The notes under the pieces were generated by a model that worked only from the letters and a program-made list of their open reading frames with translations, was not told the origin of the DNA and did not search any database. This document shows positions 51,601-60,343 of a stretch of 64,000 nucleotides of DNA, in pieces. The stretch's first letter is position 1. Each line of letters opens with the position of its first letter. The translations under genes were made by a program, and so were the position numbers. The DNA is from Achromobacter anxifer (lineage in GTDB: Bacteria > Pseudomonadota > Gammaproteobacteria > Burkholderiales > Burkholderiaceae_B): assembly GCF_903652925.1 (NCBI RefSeq), contig NZ_CAHLAR010000003.1:620001-684000 (forward strand). Reading direction: 5' to 3'.

Positions 51601-53862
51601 ATGCACGCTCATCGGGTCCCCCATTGCCGAAAGAAACTGCTGGCCTGCACGCTTGCCGCCGCATCTGCCCAGGTCTTTGCGCAAACGAAGATCTCCTACG
51701 GCATACCCGAGGGATTCAGCGCAGTTGAAATGGACAACAGCGCGAGCTACGTCGCCACGTTCAACGGCAAGACGCTGCCGGGATTGATTGCCTATTCCCC
51801 GCAACGCAACCGACTCACGTTCGACCCCGTGAAGTACGCCGAGAACGGCGTGGCGCTGGAGGACGTGGAGGTCATCCGCAAAGTTGTCTCCGAGATCGAC
51901 TACAAACAATGCGTCAACGGCTGCGACCTGCGCCTGGCGGAGCACTACGTCACCATCGACAAGATCCGCCGCACGCTGCAGATCCGAAGCTCGCGCGATG
52001 ATTACCTGTCTCCCGCCACCACTTGGGGACTGGTCAACAATCAGTCGCTCGACCTGCGCGGCTCGTCTGACAGCTATCGCGCCTTGAACGTCAGCGGTTC
52101 GACGTGGCTCGGCCTGCCCATGCGCAGCTTCGGCTACATGAGCTGGTACGGCAGCCGCAACCGCATGCGCGGCCAGAGCAGCCGCGACCAAGGCATTTCG
52201 TCCTACTTCCTGCAGAAGAATTTCCAGAGCACCTATGTCCGGGCCGGCAAGCAGAACAGCCTCGACTACGCCTCGGGTTCAGTCGGTACGCTGCTGTCTC
52301 CCAGCTTCGACCAGTTCATCACCCTGGGCAGCCAGGACCATTTGCGTGCCAATCAAGACACGGGTTCGCTGGTGCTGTATTCCACCGCCGAGGGCAATTA
52401 CGAGTTCTACCGCAATGGACGCCTGGTCCTCAAGCGCCCCGCCATACTCGGCCGCAATGAGATCAGCTTCATCGATCTGCCTGGAGGCTATTACCCGGTG
52501 GAAATCCGGCTGGTGGACCGCAACGGCAATCTGGTCAACCGCGAAACGCGCGACATCAACAACCTGAACTTCAACGGCGGCGGCCGCAACTCCTGGCATG
52601 TGACGGCGGGCAAGGAAATGGGCACCGACGGCCAGCTGTTCCAGGCCGCCGTCAGCCGCAACCTGAGCCAGTTCTACATGAATGCCTCGTTCATCGCCGG
52701 CGACCAATCCCGGTGGGCGAGCGAGATAAACGTCACGCGTCCTGGGCGGATCGGCACCGCGGAGATCACGCCCACGCTGGGTCTGCTTGGCGGCGAACGC
52801 GGCGCGGGCGGCTATTTCAACCTGTCGATGAGCGACCCCGTGCTGGGCAGCGCGACGCTCAGCCGGTACCAGAACAACAACATATCGCGCTTTTATTGGG
52901 GCGCGCCCAGCACCAGCCTGTCATACAGCAGGAGCCTGGGCGCGGTTGCGGTCGGCTACAACTACAACAAACACAGCCGCGGCGAAATACAACAGGCCGA
53001 GGCGCGCTGGAACTACCACCCCAACGGCCTCTGGTCGACTTTCTCGCTGGGCGTGCAGAAAGGCGGATACGGCCGGGGCGACGGCGGCTACGCCGTGTAC
53101 TTCAACATGAGCTGGACCCTGGACAAGACGCAGGCCAGCTTCCGCGCGGCCCGCCAGGGCGGCGATACCCAGCTCAGCGGGGACTATCGCAAGGACTTCC
53201 AGGACAGCTACGGCAGCTCGACGGCCGGCGTCACGGTCAACCGGAGCAGCGCCAGCAACGGCATCAACCTCTACGGTAGCCGCTCCGGCACGCGCGGCGA
53301 CGCGTCGCTCAGCCTGGGCCACAGCAGCTACGGCAGCAACGCCGATTTCAACTACCGAGGTATGGCCGCGGTCGGCGCGGAAGGCGTTGCGCTGGGACGC
53401 TACAACAGCAGCGGCAGCGCTCTGCTGCTGCAGACGCCCGACCTCGAAGGCACGCCATACGGCTTCAGCGTCGAGGGCCACCCGGTGGCTGGCGGCAGCA
53501 CCTACGCCGTTCCGTTGAACAACTATCGCGACCTGCCGTTTGCCCAGGTGTCGAGCAATAACGAACACATGGACATGAACATCGAAGTCCCGGCCAACGT
53601 GGTGCGGGCCCATCCCGGCCAAGTCTATGCGGCGCAGGCCAAAGTGGCGATCAACATGATCTACAGCGGCATCCTGCTGGACGCATCGGGCAAGCCCGTG
53701 GGCGGAAAGATCCTCGAGACCGGCGATACCGCCTATTCCAACGGGCTGTTCTCGGTCGCCAGCAAATCCGTGCTGCGCGCGATCACGGTGGAGCAGCCTG
53801 GCCGGCGCTACGACTGCGACCTGTCGAACACTTTCAACGGCAGCTACTACCGCTGCCGGTAA
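51601..53862 (+). CDS. CS1/alpha-type fimbrial outer-membrane usher
   Basis: A 753-residue usher of the CfaC/TcfC type, shorter than classical FimD ushers (about 850). A signal peptide is followed by an N-terminal domain with a Cys pair (QCVNGCDLR), a 24-strand barrel rich in Tyr/Ser/Asn, an internal plug (SLVLYSTAEGNYEFYRNGRLV with PGGYYPVEIRLVDRNGN) and a C-terminal carboxypeptidase-like domain ending YDCDLSNTFNGSYYRCR. It secretes and assembles the pilins. It is the only usher in the operon. Confidence 0.92.
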   Translation: MHAHRVPHCRKKLLACTLAAASAQVFAQTKISYGIPEGFSAVEMDNSASYVATFNGKTLPGLIAYSPQRNRLTFDPVKYAENGVALEDVEVIRKVVSEIDYKQCVNGCDLRLAEHYVTIDKIRRTLQIRSSRDDYLSPATTWGLVNNQSLDLRGSSDSYRALNVSGSTWLGLPMRSFGYMSWYGSRNRMRGQSSRDQGISSYFLQKNFQSTYVRAGKQNSLDYASGSVGTLLSPSFDQFITLGSQDHLRANQDTGSLVLYSTAEGNYEFYRNGRLVLKRPAILGRNEISFIDLPGGYYPVEIRLVDRNGNLVNRETRDINNLNFNGGGRNSWHVTAGKEMGTDGQLFQAAVSRNLSQFYMNASFIAGDQSRWASEINVTRPGRIGTAEITPTLGLLGGERGAGGYFNLSMSDPVLGSATLSRYQNNNISRFYWGAPSTSLSYSRSLGAVAVGYNYNKHSRGEIQQAEARWNYHPNGLWSTFSLGVQKGGYGRGDGGYAVYFNMSWTLDKTQASFRAARQGGDTQLSGDYRKDFQDSYGSSTAGVTVNRSSASNGINLYGSRSGTRGDASLSLGHSSYGSNADFNYRGMAAVGAEGVALGRYNSSGSALLLQTPDLEGTPYGFSVEGHPVAGGSTYAVPLNNYRDLPFAQVSSNNEHMDMNIEVPANVVRAHPGQVYAAQAKVAINMIYSGILLDASGKPVGGKILETGDTAYSNGLFSVASKSVLRAITVEQPGRRYDCDLSNTFNGSYYRCR

Positions 53863-53890
53863 TTGAACACCTGAACAGGAAAACATAATC

Positions 53891-54574
53891 ATGCGACGCA
53901 CCACATTGCCACTGCTGTTCGGTTTGACGCTGCTGGCGGTAACCCAGGCGCGAGCCGAAGGCGAACTGATGGTCATGCCCGCCCGCCTGAAGGTCTTCAA
54001 CGGCCACGAGTACGGCGTAACGCTCAAGAACCTGGGGGATGCGCCGCTCTATCTCTCGATATCGCTGATGAAGGTGACGAACCCCGGTCTCACCCCCGAA
54101 GACAAGGTGCCCTTGAGCGAGCTCGAGCATCCCGGCCTGCTGGCCAATGCGGACAAGCTGACGCTGGGGCCGGGTCAAAGCCGCGCGGTCAGCCTCAAGT
54201 CATTGTCCGTGCCCGCGGCAGAGGAGTTGTATCGCCTGTATGTAGTCCCGGTGAAGGCCATGCAGGTGGACGCGGCGCCCCAGGACAAGATCACGGCCCC
54301 CATGTCCGTCTCGGTGGGATATGGCGTCCTGATTCACCACATACCGCCTCCGGCTCAACAGCGGTCGGCCTGGTCCTATCGCTGTGAAAACGGGGGAGTG
54401 ACGCTGGAGAACACCGGCAATGTGCATCTGTCCATCTCGGACATCTCAGCGTCTGACCGCAAGCGGCCATTGGGCAAAGCGGCTTTGTTTCCCGGCACGC
54501 CTCAGCACTTCGCGGAAAACCGCCTGACCGTGCAGATCGACGAAACCCGGCAAACCATTGATTGCCGCTCATGA
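53891..54574 (+). CDS. Alpha-fimbrial periplasmic chaperone 1
   Basis: A 227-residue two-domain chaperone of the CfaA group. A signal peptide to about ARAEG is followed by the first Ig-like domain with alternating hydrophobic strand KLTLGPGQSRAVSLKSLSV and YRLYVVPVKAMQ, then a second domain containing a Cys pair (YRCEN and DCRS). It caps pilin subunits in the periplasm. Its TGA overlaps the ATG of the next gene (ATGA). Confidence 0.88.
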   Translation: MRRTTLPLLFGLTLLAVTQARAEGELMVMPARLKVFNGHEYGVTLKNLGDAPLYLSISLMKVTNPGLTPEDKVPLSELEHPGLLANADKLTLGPGQSRAVSLKSLSVPAAEELYRLYVVPVKAMQVDAAPQDKITAPMSVSVGYGVLIHHIPPPAQQRSAWSYRCENGGVTLENTGNVHLSISDISASDRKRPLGKAALFPGTPQHFAENRLTVQIDETRQTIDCRS

Positions 54575-55746
54575 ACGCGATGACCAAGACCAAGCAGCCC
54601 AGCATGTGGCTACGCCCCATCGCCGACCGAGTGTGGATCCGGTTGGCGCCCGTGCTTCTGGCCGCAAGCGCGATCATTGCTGCCGGCAGCGCCTCGACAG
54701 CGCAAAGCATAAGTCAATTTACGCGTACAAGCATCAGCGATCTAACTGATGGCTATAGCAATTGCAGCTTAGGGCCTGCGCTTATCTTTGCCCCAGACTA
54801 CAACTTCTCCTCGCGCTACCTAGCTACGGTACGACTCAAAAACGTCAAAGGTCATCTGGGCTCGCTAAATCCGGATTTCCGTTCACGGGCGATAGTCGTT
54901 TATATGTATGACGAGGACGGAAAACTCCTTCCTTCCACCCCCTGGCAGTTGCGCTACTACCCGGCCATGGGCGACAGCTTCGGTGTGCTTGGAGACAGGA
55001 CTCTGCCGGGGCCTGTACCTGGTCGTGTGTTTTTTCCACTCGGCTGGGTGGAGTCCCAAGGACTTATGTCACCCTGGCGCCGACCGGACGCGAACTCGAC
55101 GCTGGTAAATGCCTACGTTGGACTCAGTGACAGGATTCCTGGAATCGGCGACAGGCGTATGGTGCCGGCCATAGCCCTACGCGTCGCGAATATTACTGAT
55201 TCGCCGTACGGAGTGTTAAGCGGCGCCGAACTTATCCTTGATACCAAGATGGTCTACATCAGGCGAGGCGATCCCCCCGGCGTTTGCCACACCATCCTGG
55301 ATCCCACCAATCCGCCGCCCCCGCAAACGCAGATTGAGATGACCGCGCCGGACTGGAATCTGGGTGAATTGCCGCAAGGAGAAAAATCGAGCAAATCATT
55401 TCCCGCGCCCGCCGACCAGCTGTGCTTCGTCTACGACGGCCCGAGATTGGCAGGCTCGCGTCACTACGCCATCCACGCCACCAATCAAAACGGTCTTGCG
55501 AGCAACGGCTGGTATCAGCTCCGGCACCAGTCTTCGCCTGCCGACACGGTGCCCTACCGGGTCGTCCTGCAAAACGCGACGACCAATGCGGAAGTCGCAC
55601 TGCCCAACAACAGCAATGTGGGCTCCACCTTGGCCGACAGCGGCCGCGAGTGTTTCATTCCCACATTCACGGCCGATACGCCAAGAACAGCGAAAGAAGG
55701 CGACTACAGCGACATGCTCACCTTCACGGTTGTCGCCCGGCCGTAA
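54571..55746 (+). CDS. Fimbrial tip adhesin 1 (CfaE-like)
   Basis: A 391-residue exported protein with a long signal region (to about ASTAQS, residue 45), an N-terminal presumed receptor-binding domain (46-250) opening with SDLTDGYSNC, and a C-terminal pilin-like domain from about APDWNLGEL to the end. The C-terminal domain is very close to that of the next gene, while the N-terminal domains differ. Codon use and base composition in the N-terminal part (54.7-55.25 kb) are visibly less GC-rich than neighbours, suggesting an exchanged segment. Confidence 0.8.
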   Translation: MNAMTKTKQPSMWLRPIADRVWIRLAPVLLAASAIIAAGSASTAQSISQFTRTSISDLTDGYSNCSLGPALIFAPDYNFSSRYLATVRLKNVKGHLGSLNPDFRSRAIVVYMYDEDGKLLPSTPWQLRYYPAMGDSFGVLGDRTLPGPVPGRVFFPLGWVESQGLMSPWRRPDANSTLVNAYVGLSDRIPGIGDRRMVPAIALRVANITDSPYGVLSGAELILDTKMVYIRRGDPPGVCHTILDPTNPPPPQTQIEMTAPDWNLGELPQGEKSSKSFPAPADQLCFVYDGPRLAGSRHYAIHATNQNGLASNGWYQLRHQSSPADTVPYRVVLQNATTNAEVALPNNSNVGSTLADSGRECFIPTFTADTPRTAKEGDYSDMLTFTVVARP

Positions 55747-55838
55747 AGCCGGCCTTGAGCCTCCGCACCGCCGCACACGCCACTGCTGACCTTCGATTGC
55801 CGGGAATGAACGCATCAATCAGTGTAGGGACAACGCAC

Positions 55839-56888
55839 ATGAATCTCACCCCCATCAGGATACGGGTTCCGATGCGGCTCGCGGCCGCCCTGCTCGCAGC
55901 GGGTGCGGCCGCCCCTGGCGTTGGCGCCGGACCTTGGACTTTGGAGTACAGCAACGTCAGCAACGGCTACAGCAACTGCACGTACCAAGACAACAGCGAC
56001 GGCACCAGCACGGTTGGGGTGACCATCAACTACAACAGCACCCGAGGACATCTGGGGCAGTACAACCGCCGCTTCTTCTCCAGAGGCGTCATGATCTACA
56101 GCTATGACATGAATGGCGTCCTGCAAAGCAGCCTTGGCATGGCCGACAAGATCTACAAGGTCTTCATGAATGACACTTTGCACATAGGCGAGTCGGCCAG
56201 TACATCTCCACTTGCCTATTCAATGTTTGGCTACGCGCCCTCGCACCCAAACCCGGGAGCCTGGCACAACGAGAACGCGCAAACCGTCAGGGTCAAGGTC
56301 ATCCTGAAAAACACGCATTTCTCGGTTTGGCCCGCCGTGGGGCTGCGCGCCGGCAATATCACGTACGGCAACGATGTAGCCGAAATCAAAGGGCTGGCAT
56401 ACATCAGCAAGAGCAGTACCTCTGGCACATGTGAGGTCATCACCAATCCTGAGATTCCGCCTCCGCCGGATCCGGCGATAGCCATGAATGCACCCGACTG
56501 GAACCTCGGAGAGCTGCTGCTGGGGATGTCGACAGAGAAGCCGTTCAGCGGCGCAGCCGAACAGCTGTGCTTTACCTATGAGGGCCCCAGGCTGGCAGGA
56601 GTGCATTACGCAGTCAACGCCGCCAACCAGAACGGCCTGTCGGGCACCGGCTCTTACCAGCTCAGGCATCTGGCATCCCCCGCTGACGCCGTGCCTTATC
56701 GGGTCGTTCTGCGCAACACCTTGACCAATATCTCTGTAGAGTTGCCCAACAACCGCAACGTGGTCTCCACCTTTGGCGACAGCGGCCGCGAATGCTTCAA
56801 CCCCACGTTCACGGCCGACACGCCGAAGACGGCGAAGGAAGGCGACTACGGCGACGTGCTCAACTTCACTGTCGTCGCGCAGCCCTAA
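55839..56888 (+). CDS. Fimbrial tip adhesin 2 (CfaE-like, paralogue of adhesin 1)
   Basis: A 349-residue exported protein with signal peptide (to about VGAG), SNVSNGYSNC at the start of the mature part, a distinct N-terminal domain rich in Tyr/Asn/Ser, and the shared C-terminal domain (APDWNLGELLLG through DTPKTAKEGDYGD). AGGGA eight bases upstream supports the ATG at 55839. Tandem adhesins with a common pilin domain could compete for the tip or serve two receptors. Confidence 0.8.
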   Translation: MNLTPIRIRVPMRLAAALLAAGAAAPGVGAGPWTLEYSNVSNGYSNCTYQDNSDGTSTVGVTINYNSTRGHLGQYNRRFFSRGVMIYSYDMNGVLQSSLGMADKIYKVFMNDTLHIGESASTSPLAYSMFGYAPSHPNPGAWHNENAQTVRVKVILKNTHFSVWPAVGLRAGNITYGNDVAEIKGLAYISKSSTSGTCEVITNPEIPPPPDPAIAMNAPDWNLGELLLGMSTEKPFSGAAEQLCFTYEGPRLAGVHYAVNAANQNGLSGTGSYQLRHLASPADAVPYRVVLRNTLTNISVELPNNRNVVSTFGDSGRECFNPTFTADTPKTAKEGDYGDVLNFTVVAQP

Positions 56889-56896
56889 CCCACGCC

Positions 56897-57400
56897 ATGA
56901 GCCCAAACGCCCTCCTCCAGCGGATCGCCCGTAGCGCCGCCTTTCTCCTTTTCGCGCTCGCCCTGCCCTGGCCTCATTGCGGCCTGGCGGCTGGCATCCT
57001 GCATCTGCCGCGCGCCGAGCTGCGGCTAGAATCCGGCAAGACGCCGGGCGAATTGCTGGCGGAAAACCGCGGTGACAGTCCCCTCTACCTGGATGTGGAG
57101 CAGCAGCTGTTGCTCAATCCCGGATCGATGCCGGAAGTGCTGGTGCCGGTTGGCGAGACGGAGCAGCCCGGCCTGCTGGTCACCCCCAACCGCTTGGTCC
57201 TGGCGCCTGGGCAAAAGTACCGGATGAACCTGCGCATCTTGACTCCGCCCGCCCGCACGCAGGTCTGGCGCATCACCTTCCGGCCGCGGGAGCGGGTGAT
57301 CCTGGAGCCGGGCGAGGCCCATGGCAGCGCCGCCCCCCTGATCATCAACATGGCGTATGGCGTGCTGATCTATCAGATCGCCGAGAGCGCTCAGCCTTGA
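56897..57400 (+). CDS. Half-length fimbrial chaperone
   Basis: A 167-residue exported protein resembling only the first Ig-like domain of the alpha-fimbrial chaperones (LHLPRAELRLESGKTPGELLAENRGDSPLYLDVEQQ, then LVLAPGQKYRMNLRIL, then ending at NMAYGVLIYQIAES). The second domain is absent and the reading frame ends cleanly, so it is a natural short form rather than a frameshift. It lies 8 bp after adhesin 2 and may be dedicated to a tip or minor subunit. Confidence 0.75.
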   Translation: MSPNALLQRIARSAAFLLFALALPWPHCGLAAGILHLPRAELRLESGKTPGELLAENRGDSPLYLDVEQQLLLNPGSMPEVLVPVGETEQPGLLVTPNRLVLAPGQKYRMNLRILTPPARTQVWRITFRPRERVILEPGEAHGSAAPLIINMAYGVLIYQIAESAQP

Positions 57401-57419
57401 ACCCAATAAGGACCCATAC

Positions 57420-57974
57420 ATGAACAGAATCGCAGCCCGCATCTGCCTGCTGCTGGCCCTGGGAATGCTGCCAGCGGCGGCGCCCGCCGCAACGAATATC
57501 GTGGTGACCGGCAAGACCACGAGCACGATCCGGGCCACTGTCAAGGCGCCCAACAGGCTGCTGATCACGGACGACAAGGGCGGCTGGTTCGATCAGGGCC
57601 TGGCCATGCAGCAGCCGCGCGGTTGGGACTCGCCCTATGAAACTCAAGCTCGCTTGCGCATCGTGTCCTCGAGCGGCGCGTTTCAGGTGCGCATGGACCG
57701 GCCGCTGGAGATCCGCAACGCCGCCAACGCGGCCCAGATGTTCCGCGACCCGAAGGTCACGCTGGCCTTGGAGGGCGGCGAACAGAAAATCCTGGCGGTC
57801 GGCAAGGATGCCAGATTCCAGAATCCGCCAGCCCTGGCCGCGGGCGAGGACTCCATCGGCTACTACGGCCTGGCGATTTCGGCCCTACCGCCAGCCGGCA
57901 GTTTCAAGGAAACCGCAGGCAACTATGTCGGCGAGTTGTCGCTGGTGTTTGAACCCGTGGCTCGCGGCCCCTGA
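57420..57974 (+). CDS. Alpha-type fimbrial minor subunit
   Basis: A 184-residue exported pilin-like protein with signal peptide (to about APAAT) and a beta-rich mature part beginning NIVVTGKTTSTIRATV. It shares the ending pattern YVGELSLVFEPVA with the first pilin (YSGDLVLLFEPAP), so it belongs to the same subunit family. It follows the half chaperone by 19 bp, suggesting the pair works together. Confidence 0.78.
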   Translation: MNRIAARICLLLALGMLPAAAPAATNIVVTGKTTSTIRATVKAPNRLLITDDKGGWFDQGLAMQQPRGWDSPYETQARLRIVSSSGAFQVRMDRPLEIRNAANAAQMFRDPKVTLALEGGEQKILAVGKDARFQNPPALAAGEDSIGYYGLAISALPPAGSFKETAGNYVGELSLVFEPVARGP

Positions 57975-58009
57975 CGCGCGGCGCGCAATCCGATTTCGAG
58001 TAGAAGCAG

Positions 58010-58663
58010 ATGAAACCTTCCCGCCTTCTGTTGTTATTTCTAGGGGCCGCACTTGTGGCGCCCGCGTCAGCGCACGTCGACGTGACGCCCAAGCTCGCGG
58101 TCGTGCAAGGCAAGCCGGCCTCGGTTTACATCGTCAACCGGGGCGATCGCGCGGAGTACGTATCCATCGCCTTGTCGCGCCTGCTCAACCCAGGCGTCGA
58201 GACCGAACAGGAACGCCTGGAGCCTGTCGCGCAAACGGAGCAGCCTGTGCTCTACGTTTCCCCCTTCAAACTGTCGCTCGCGCCCGGGCAGAGCAAAACC
58301 ATCACGCTCAAGCCGCTGGCCGACGTGGAACAGGAACAGGTCTACCGATTGGATATCAAGCCGGTCGTCAACCTGCTGGATCGCGGAGGCGCTGGCACCT
58401 CCGGCGATGTCGTCGTCAGCCTGGCCTTCAGCACCTTGGTGCGCCTGCTGCCGCAACGTGAAACCTCGGCACTGACGCTGCGCTGCGAGCGGGAAGGCGC
58501 CTGGCTGACCGCGTCAGGCAACGTGCGCTATCAGGTCAAGGACGCCGTGGCGGATGGCCGGCCGGTGGATCCTTTCCACGTCTATCCCGGCACGCCCATC
58601 CTGCTGAAAGGCCGCGCCATACAGGTTCCCGGCCAGCCAGCCTGCCCGCCGTCCGGACGCTGA
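58010..58663 (+). CDS. Alpha-fimbrial periplasmic chaperone 2
   Basis: A 217-residue two-domain chaperone. A signal peptide (to ASAH) precedes VDVTPKLAVVQGKPASVYIVNRGD, the G1-type strand FKLSLAPGQSKTITLKPL and YRLDIKPVVNLL, and the second domain with a Cys pair (LRCER, PACPP). Last gene of the fimbrial operon. The following 134 bp contain no further gene. Confidence 0.86.
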   Translation: MKPSRLLLLFLGAALVAPASAHVDVTPKLAVVQGKPASVYIVNRGDRAEYVSIALSRLLNPGVETEQERLEPVAQTEQPVLYVSPFKLSLAPGQSKTITLKPLADVEQEQVYRLDIKPVVNLLDRGGAGTSGDVVVSLAFSTLVRLLPQRETSALTLRCEREGAWLTASGNVRYQVKDAVADGRPVDPFHVYPGTPILLKGRAIQVPGQPACPPSGR

Positions 58664-58797
58664 ACCCTCCCGCTCCGCGCCCCTCGCGGCCGCCGCGACA
58701 TGGCGTCGCCGCCACACACAGAGCCGTTCGACAGTGCTGCATTCGCGCACTTGCGGTAACCTTCAGCCTGAACAAATCTGAGGTGTTGGAAATAACA

Positions 58798-59433
58798 ATG
58801 GGTTTTGAAAAACTTGCCGACCTGCGCGAGCAGCTGCGGGCACAGGCTCAAAAGGCGGTGCCGGTCCAACCGAAGGCGGCAGGCCGGACAAAGAAGCGGG
58901 AACCTGATCAAGCCAAGGCCGCGGCCCGGCCGCAGCAAAAGCGCGAGTCTGATCAAGCGAAGGCTGCCGCGCGCCCGCAGCAAAAGCGCGAGCCCGTCGA
59001 CCCGGTTGTCGAGGCCATCTGGCGCCTGCAAAAGCACTTCCCGCAGGCTTTCCCCAAGAATCCCGCGCCCAAGCTGCCGCTCAAGCAGGGCATCCTGGCC
59101 GACGCGGCCCAGCATCTCGAAAAGCTGGGCATGACGGAAGAACAGCTCAAGCAAGCCATCGCCACCTGGTGCAAGGGCAGCCGCTACTGGAGCAGCATGG
59201 TCGCGGACGCCACGCGCGTCGACCTGCAAGGCCAGCCCGCGGGCACGGTCACGGCCGAACAGGCCGCCTATGCGCGCCGCCAGGCTACGCGCCGGCCGGC
59301 CGGCAAGGCCCGTCCCGCGAAGAAGGCCGCCGCGCCGGCTGCCACGCCCGCTGCCGCGCCTGCCGAGGCGTCCGCGCCTGAGGCTGCCCCCGAGTCCGCG
59401 GTCACCGCCCCGGTGTCCGGCGAGACGCCCTGA
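58798..59433 (+). CDS. ProQ/FinO-family RNA-binding protein
   Basis: A 211-residue protein with a basic N-terminal tail, a ProQ/FinO domain at about 68-155 (VEAIWRLQKHFPQAFPKNP, LPLKQGILADAAQHL, YWSSMVADATRVDLQG) and an Ala/Pro-rich tail of 50 residues. Such proteins bind structured RNAs and stabilise or pair sRNAs. The N-terminal tail contains a tandem duplication of an 18-residue basic unit (QAKAAARPQQKRE twice). It is a single gene just behind the fimbrial operon. Confidence 0.88.
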   Translation: MGFEKLADLREQLRAQAQKAVPVQPKAAGRTKKREPDQAKAAARPQQKRESDQAKAAARPQQKREPVDPVVEAIWRLQKHFPQAFPKNPAPKLPLKQGILADAAQHLEKLGMTEEQLKQAIATWCKGSRYWSSMVADATRVDLQGQPAGTVTAEQAAYARRQATRRPAGKARPAKKAAAPAATPAAAPAEASAPEAAPESAVTAPVSGETP

Positions 59434-59508
59434 TCGTCCGCCTGATCGGGCGAAAGGGGATTTTTAGCCTCTTCGCCCGGCCAGGCTACACAAGCCCGAA
59501 ATTCTGTG

Positions 59509-59514
59509 TATAAT
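59509..59514 (+). promoter_or_regulatory. -10 element of the tRNA-Gly/tRNA-Cys pair
   Basis: TATAAT, 67 bp before tRNA-Gly copy 3. The -35 is unclear (TACACA region). Confidence 0.45.
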
Positions 59515-59580
59515 TGCTGTCTTTGGTGAACACGGCCTTCTGACAACCAAATCAGACACCGCACCAAAATGCAGTGCCCT

Positions 59581-59656
59581 GCGGGAGTAGCTCAGTTGGT
59601 AGAGCGCAACCTTGCCAAGGTTGAGGTCGCGAGTTCGAGACTCGTCTCCCGCTCCA
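59581..59656 (+). tRNA. tRNA-Gly (anticodon GCC), copy 3
   Basis: Identical over 76 nt to the copies at 24050 and 38696; its downstream sequence is unrelated to theirs. Confidence 0.98.
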
Positions 59657-59661
59657 AATAC

Positions 59662-59699
59662 AAAAAGGAAGCACCGGCCAAATCCGAGCTTCCTTTTTT
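59662..59699 (+). terminator. Hairpin with T tract between tRNA-Gly and tRNA-Cys
   Basis: GGAAGC / GCTTCC with a 15-nt loop followed by six T; may partly terminate or serve processing. Confidence 0.6.
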
Positions 59700-59711
59700 C
59701 TTGCAAGTGCT

Positions 59712-59785
59712 GGCGCAATGGCAGAGTGGTTATGCAGCGGATTGCAAATCCGTGTACGTCGGTTCGATTCCGGCTTGCGCCTCCA
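59712..59785 (+). tRNA. tRNA-Cys (anticodon GCA)
   Basis: 74-nt cloverleaf with acceptor GGCGCAA/TTGCGCC, anticodon loop TTGCAAA and T-loop GTTCGATTC. CCA is encoded. Confidence 0.97.
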
Positions 59786-59795
59786 GCGATTTCTG

Positions 59796-59827
59796 AAAAC
59801 CCGCAGATGAAACTCTGCGGGTTTTTT
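59796..59827 (+). terminator. Terminator of tRNA-Cys
   Basis: ACCCGCAGA / TCTGCGGGT stem, 6-nt loop, T6. Confidence 0.88.
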
Positions 59828-59884
59828 GTTTTTCCGGATCCGGGCTGCGGGCAATAAGCTGCCGCCCCACCTCCGCGACACGGG

Positions 59885-60343
59885 CTAGTCAGCCCTGCCG
59901 GCAGCCAAGAACTCCAGACATCCCGCCTGCCAGGCGAACTCCACCTCGAACGATTCAGGATCCGACACGGCGCCGTAACCGCCCTGCCCGTAGACTGCGG
60001 CGTAGGCCGCGTATTCGGCTGCGCGCAGCGCCTTGCCAGCCAGGGCGCTGGCGACCGCATAGGTCGCCGACACCGCGGCGTGGCCACAGCCATCTATGGA
60101 TGTCGACCCCTGGTGCCGGTTCGCCAGGCGCGCAGCCTGCGCGGAAACCTGCTCCAGCTGTTCGTGCCCGATCGCGCCGTCCAGATAGCGGCCCAGGCTC
60201 GCCAGGCAATCCTGGGCCTCCTGCTCTTCGAGCAGATGCTCGACCCGCTGCGCACAGGCGCGGCCGAAAGCCAGGCGCAGGCGTTCATGGTCCGCGGCAT
60301 CCAGATCCAGCCGCTTCGCCAATCTCTCCAAGGATGCATTCAT
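59885..60343 (-). CDS. Hypothetical Ala-rich helical protein, possibly Imm-5-like
   Basis: A 152-residue soluble protein, almost all helical and very Ala-rich. [27 protein letters not shown] followed by repeated AAxxA helices and a final WQ in [16 protein letters not shown] reminds me of the putative immunity proteins called Imm-5-like, but no toxin gene is nearby and the likeness is weak. Its ATG overlaps the stop codon of the 2-hydroxyacid dehydrogenase (ATGA), so the two are translationally coupled. Confidence 0.6.
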   Translation of the reverse strand: MNASLERLAKRLDLDAADHERLRLAFGRACAQRVEHLLEEQEAQDCLASLGRYLDGAIGHEQLEQVSAQAARLANRHQGSTSIDGCGHAAVSATYAVASALAGKALRAAEYAAYAAVYGQGGYGAVSDPESFEVEFAWQAGCLEFLAAGRAD

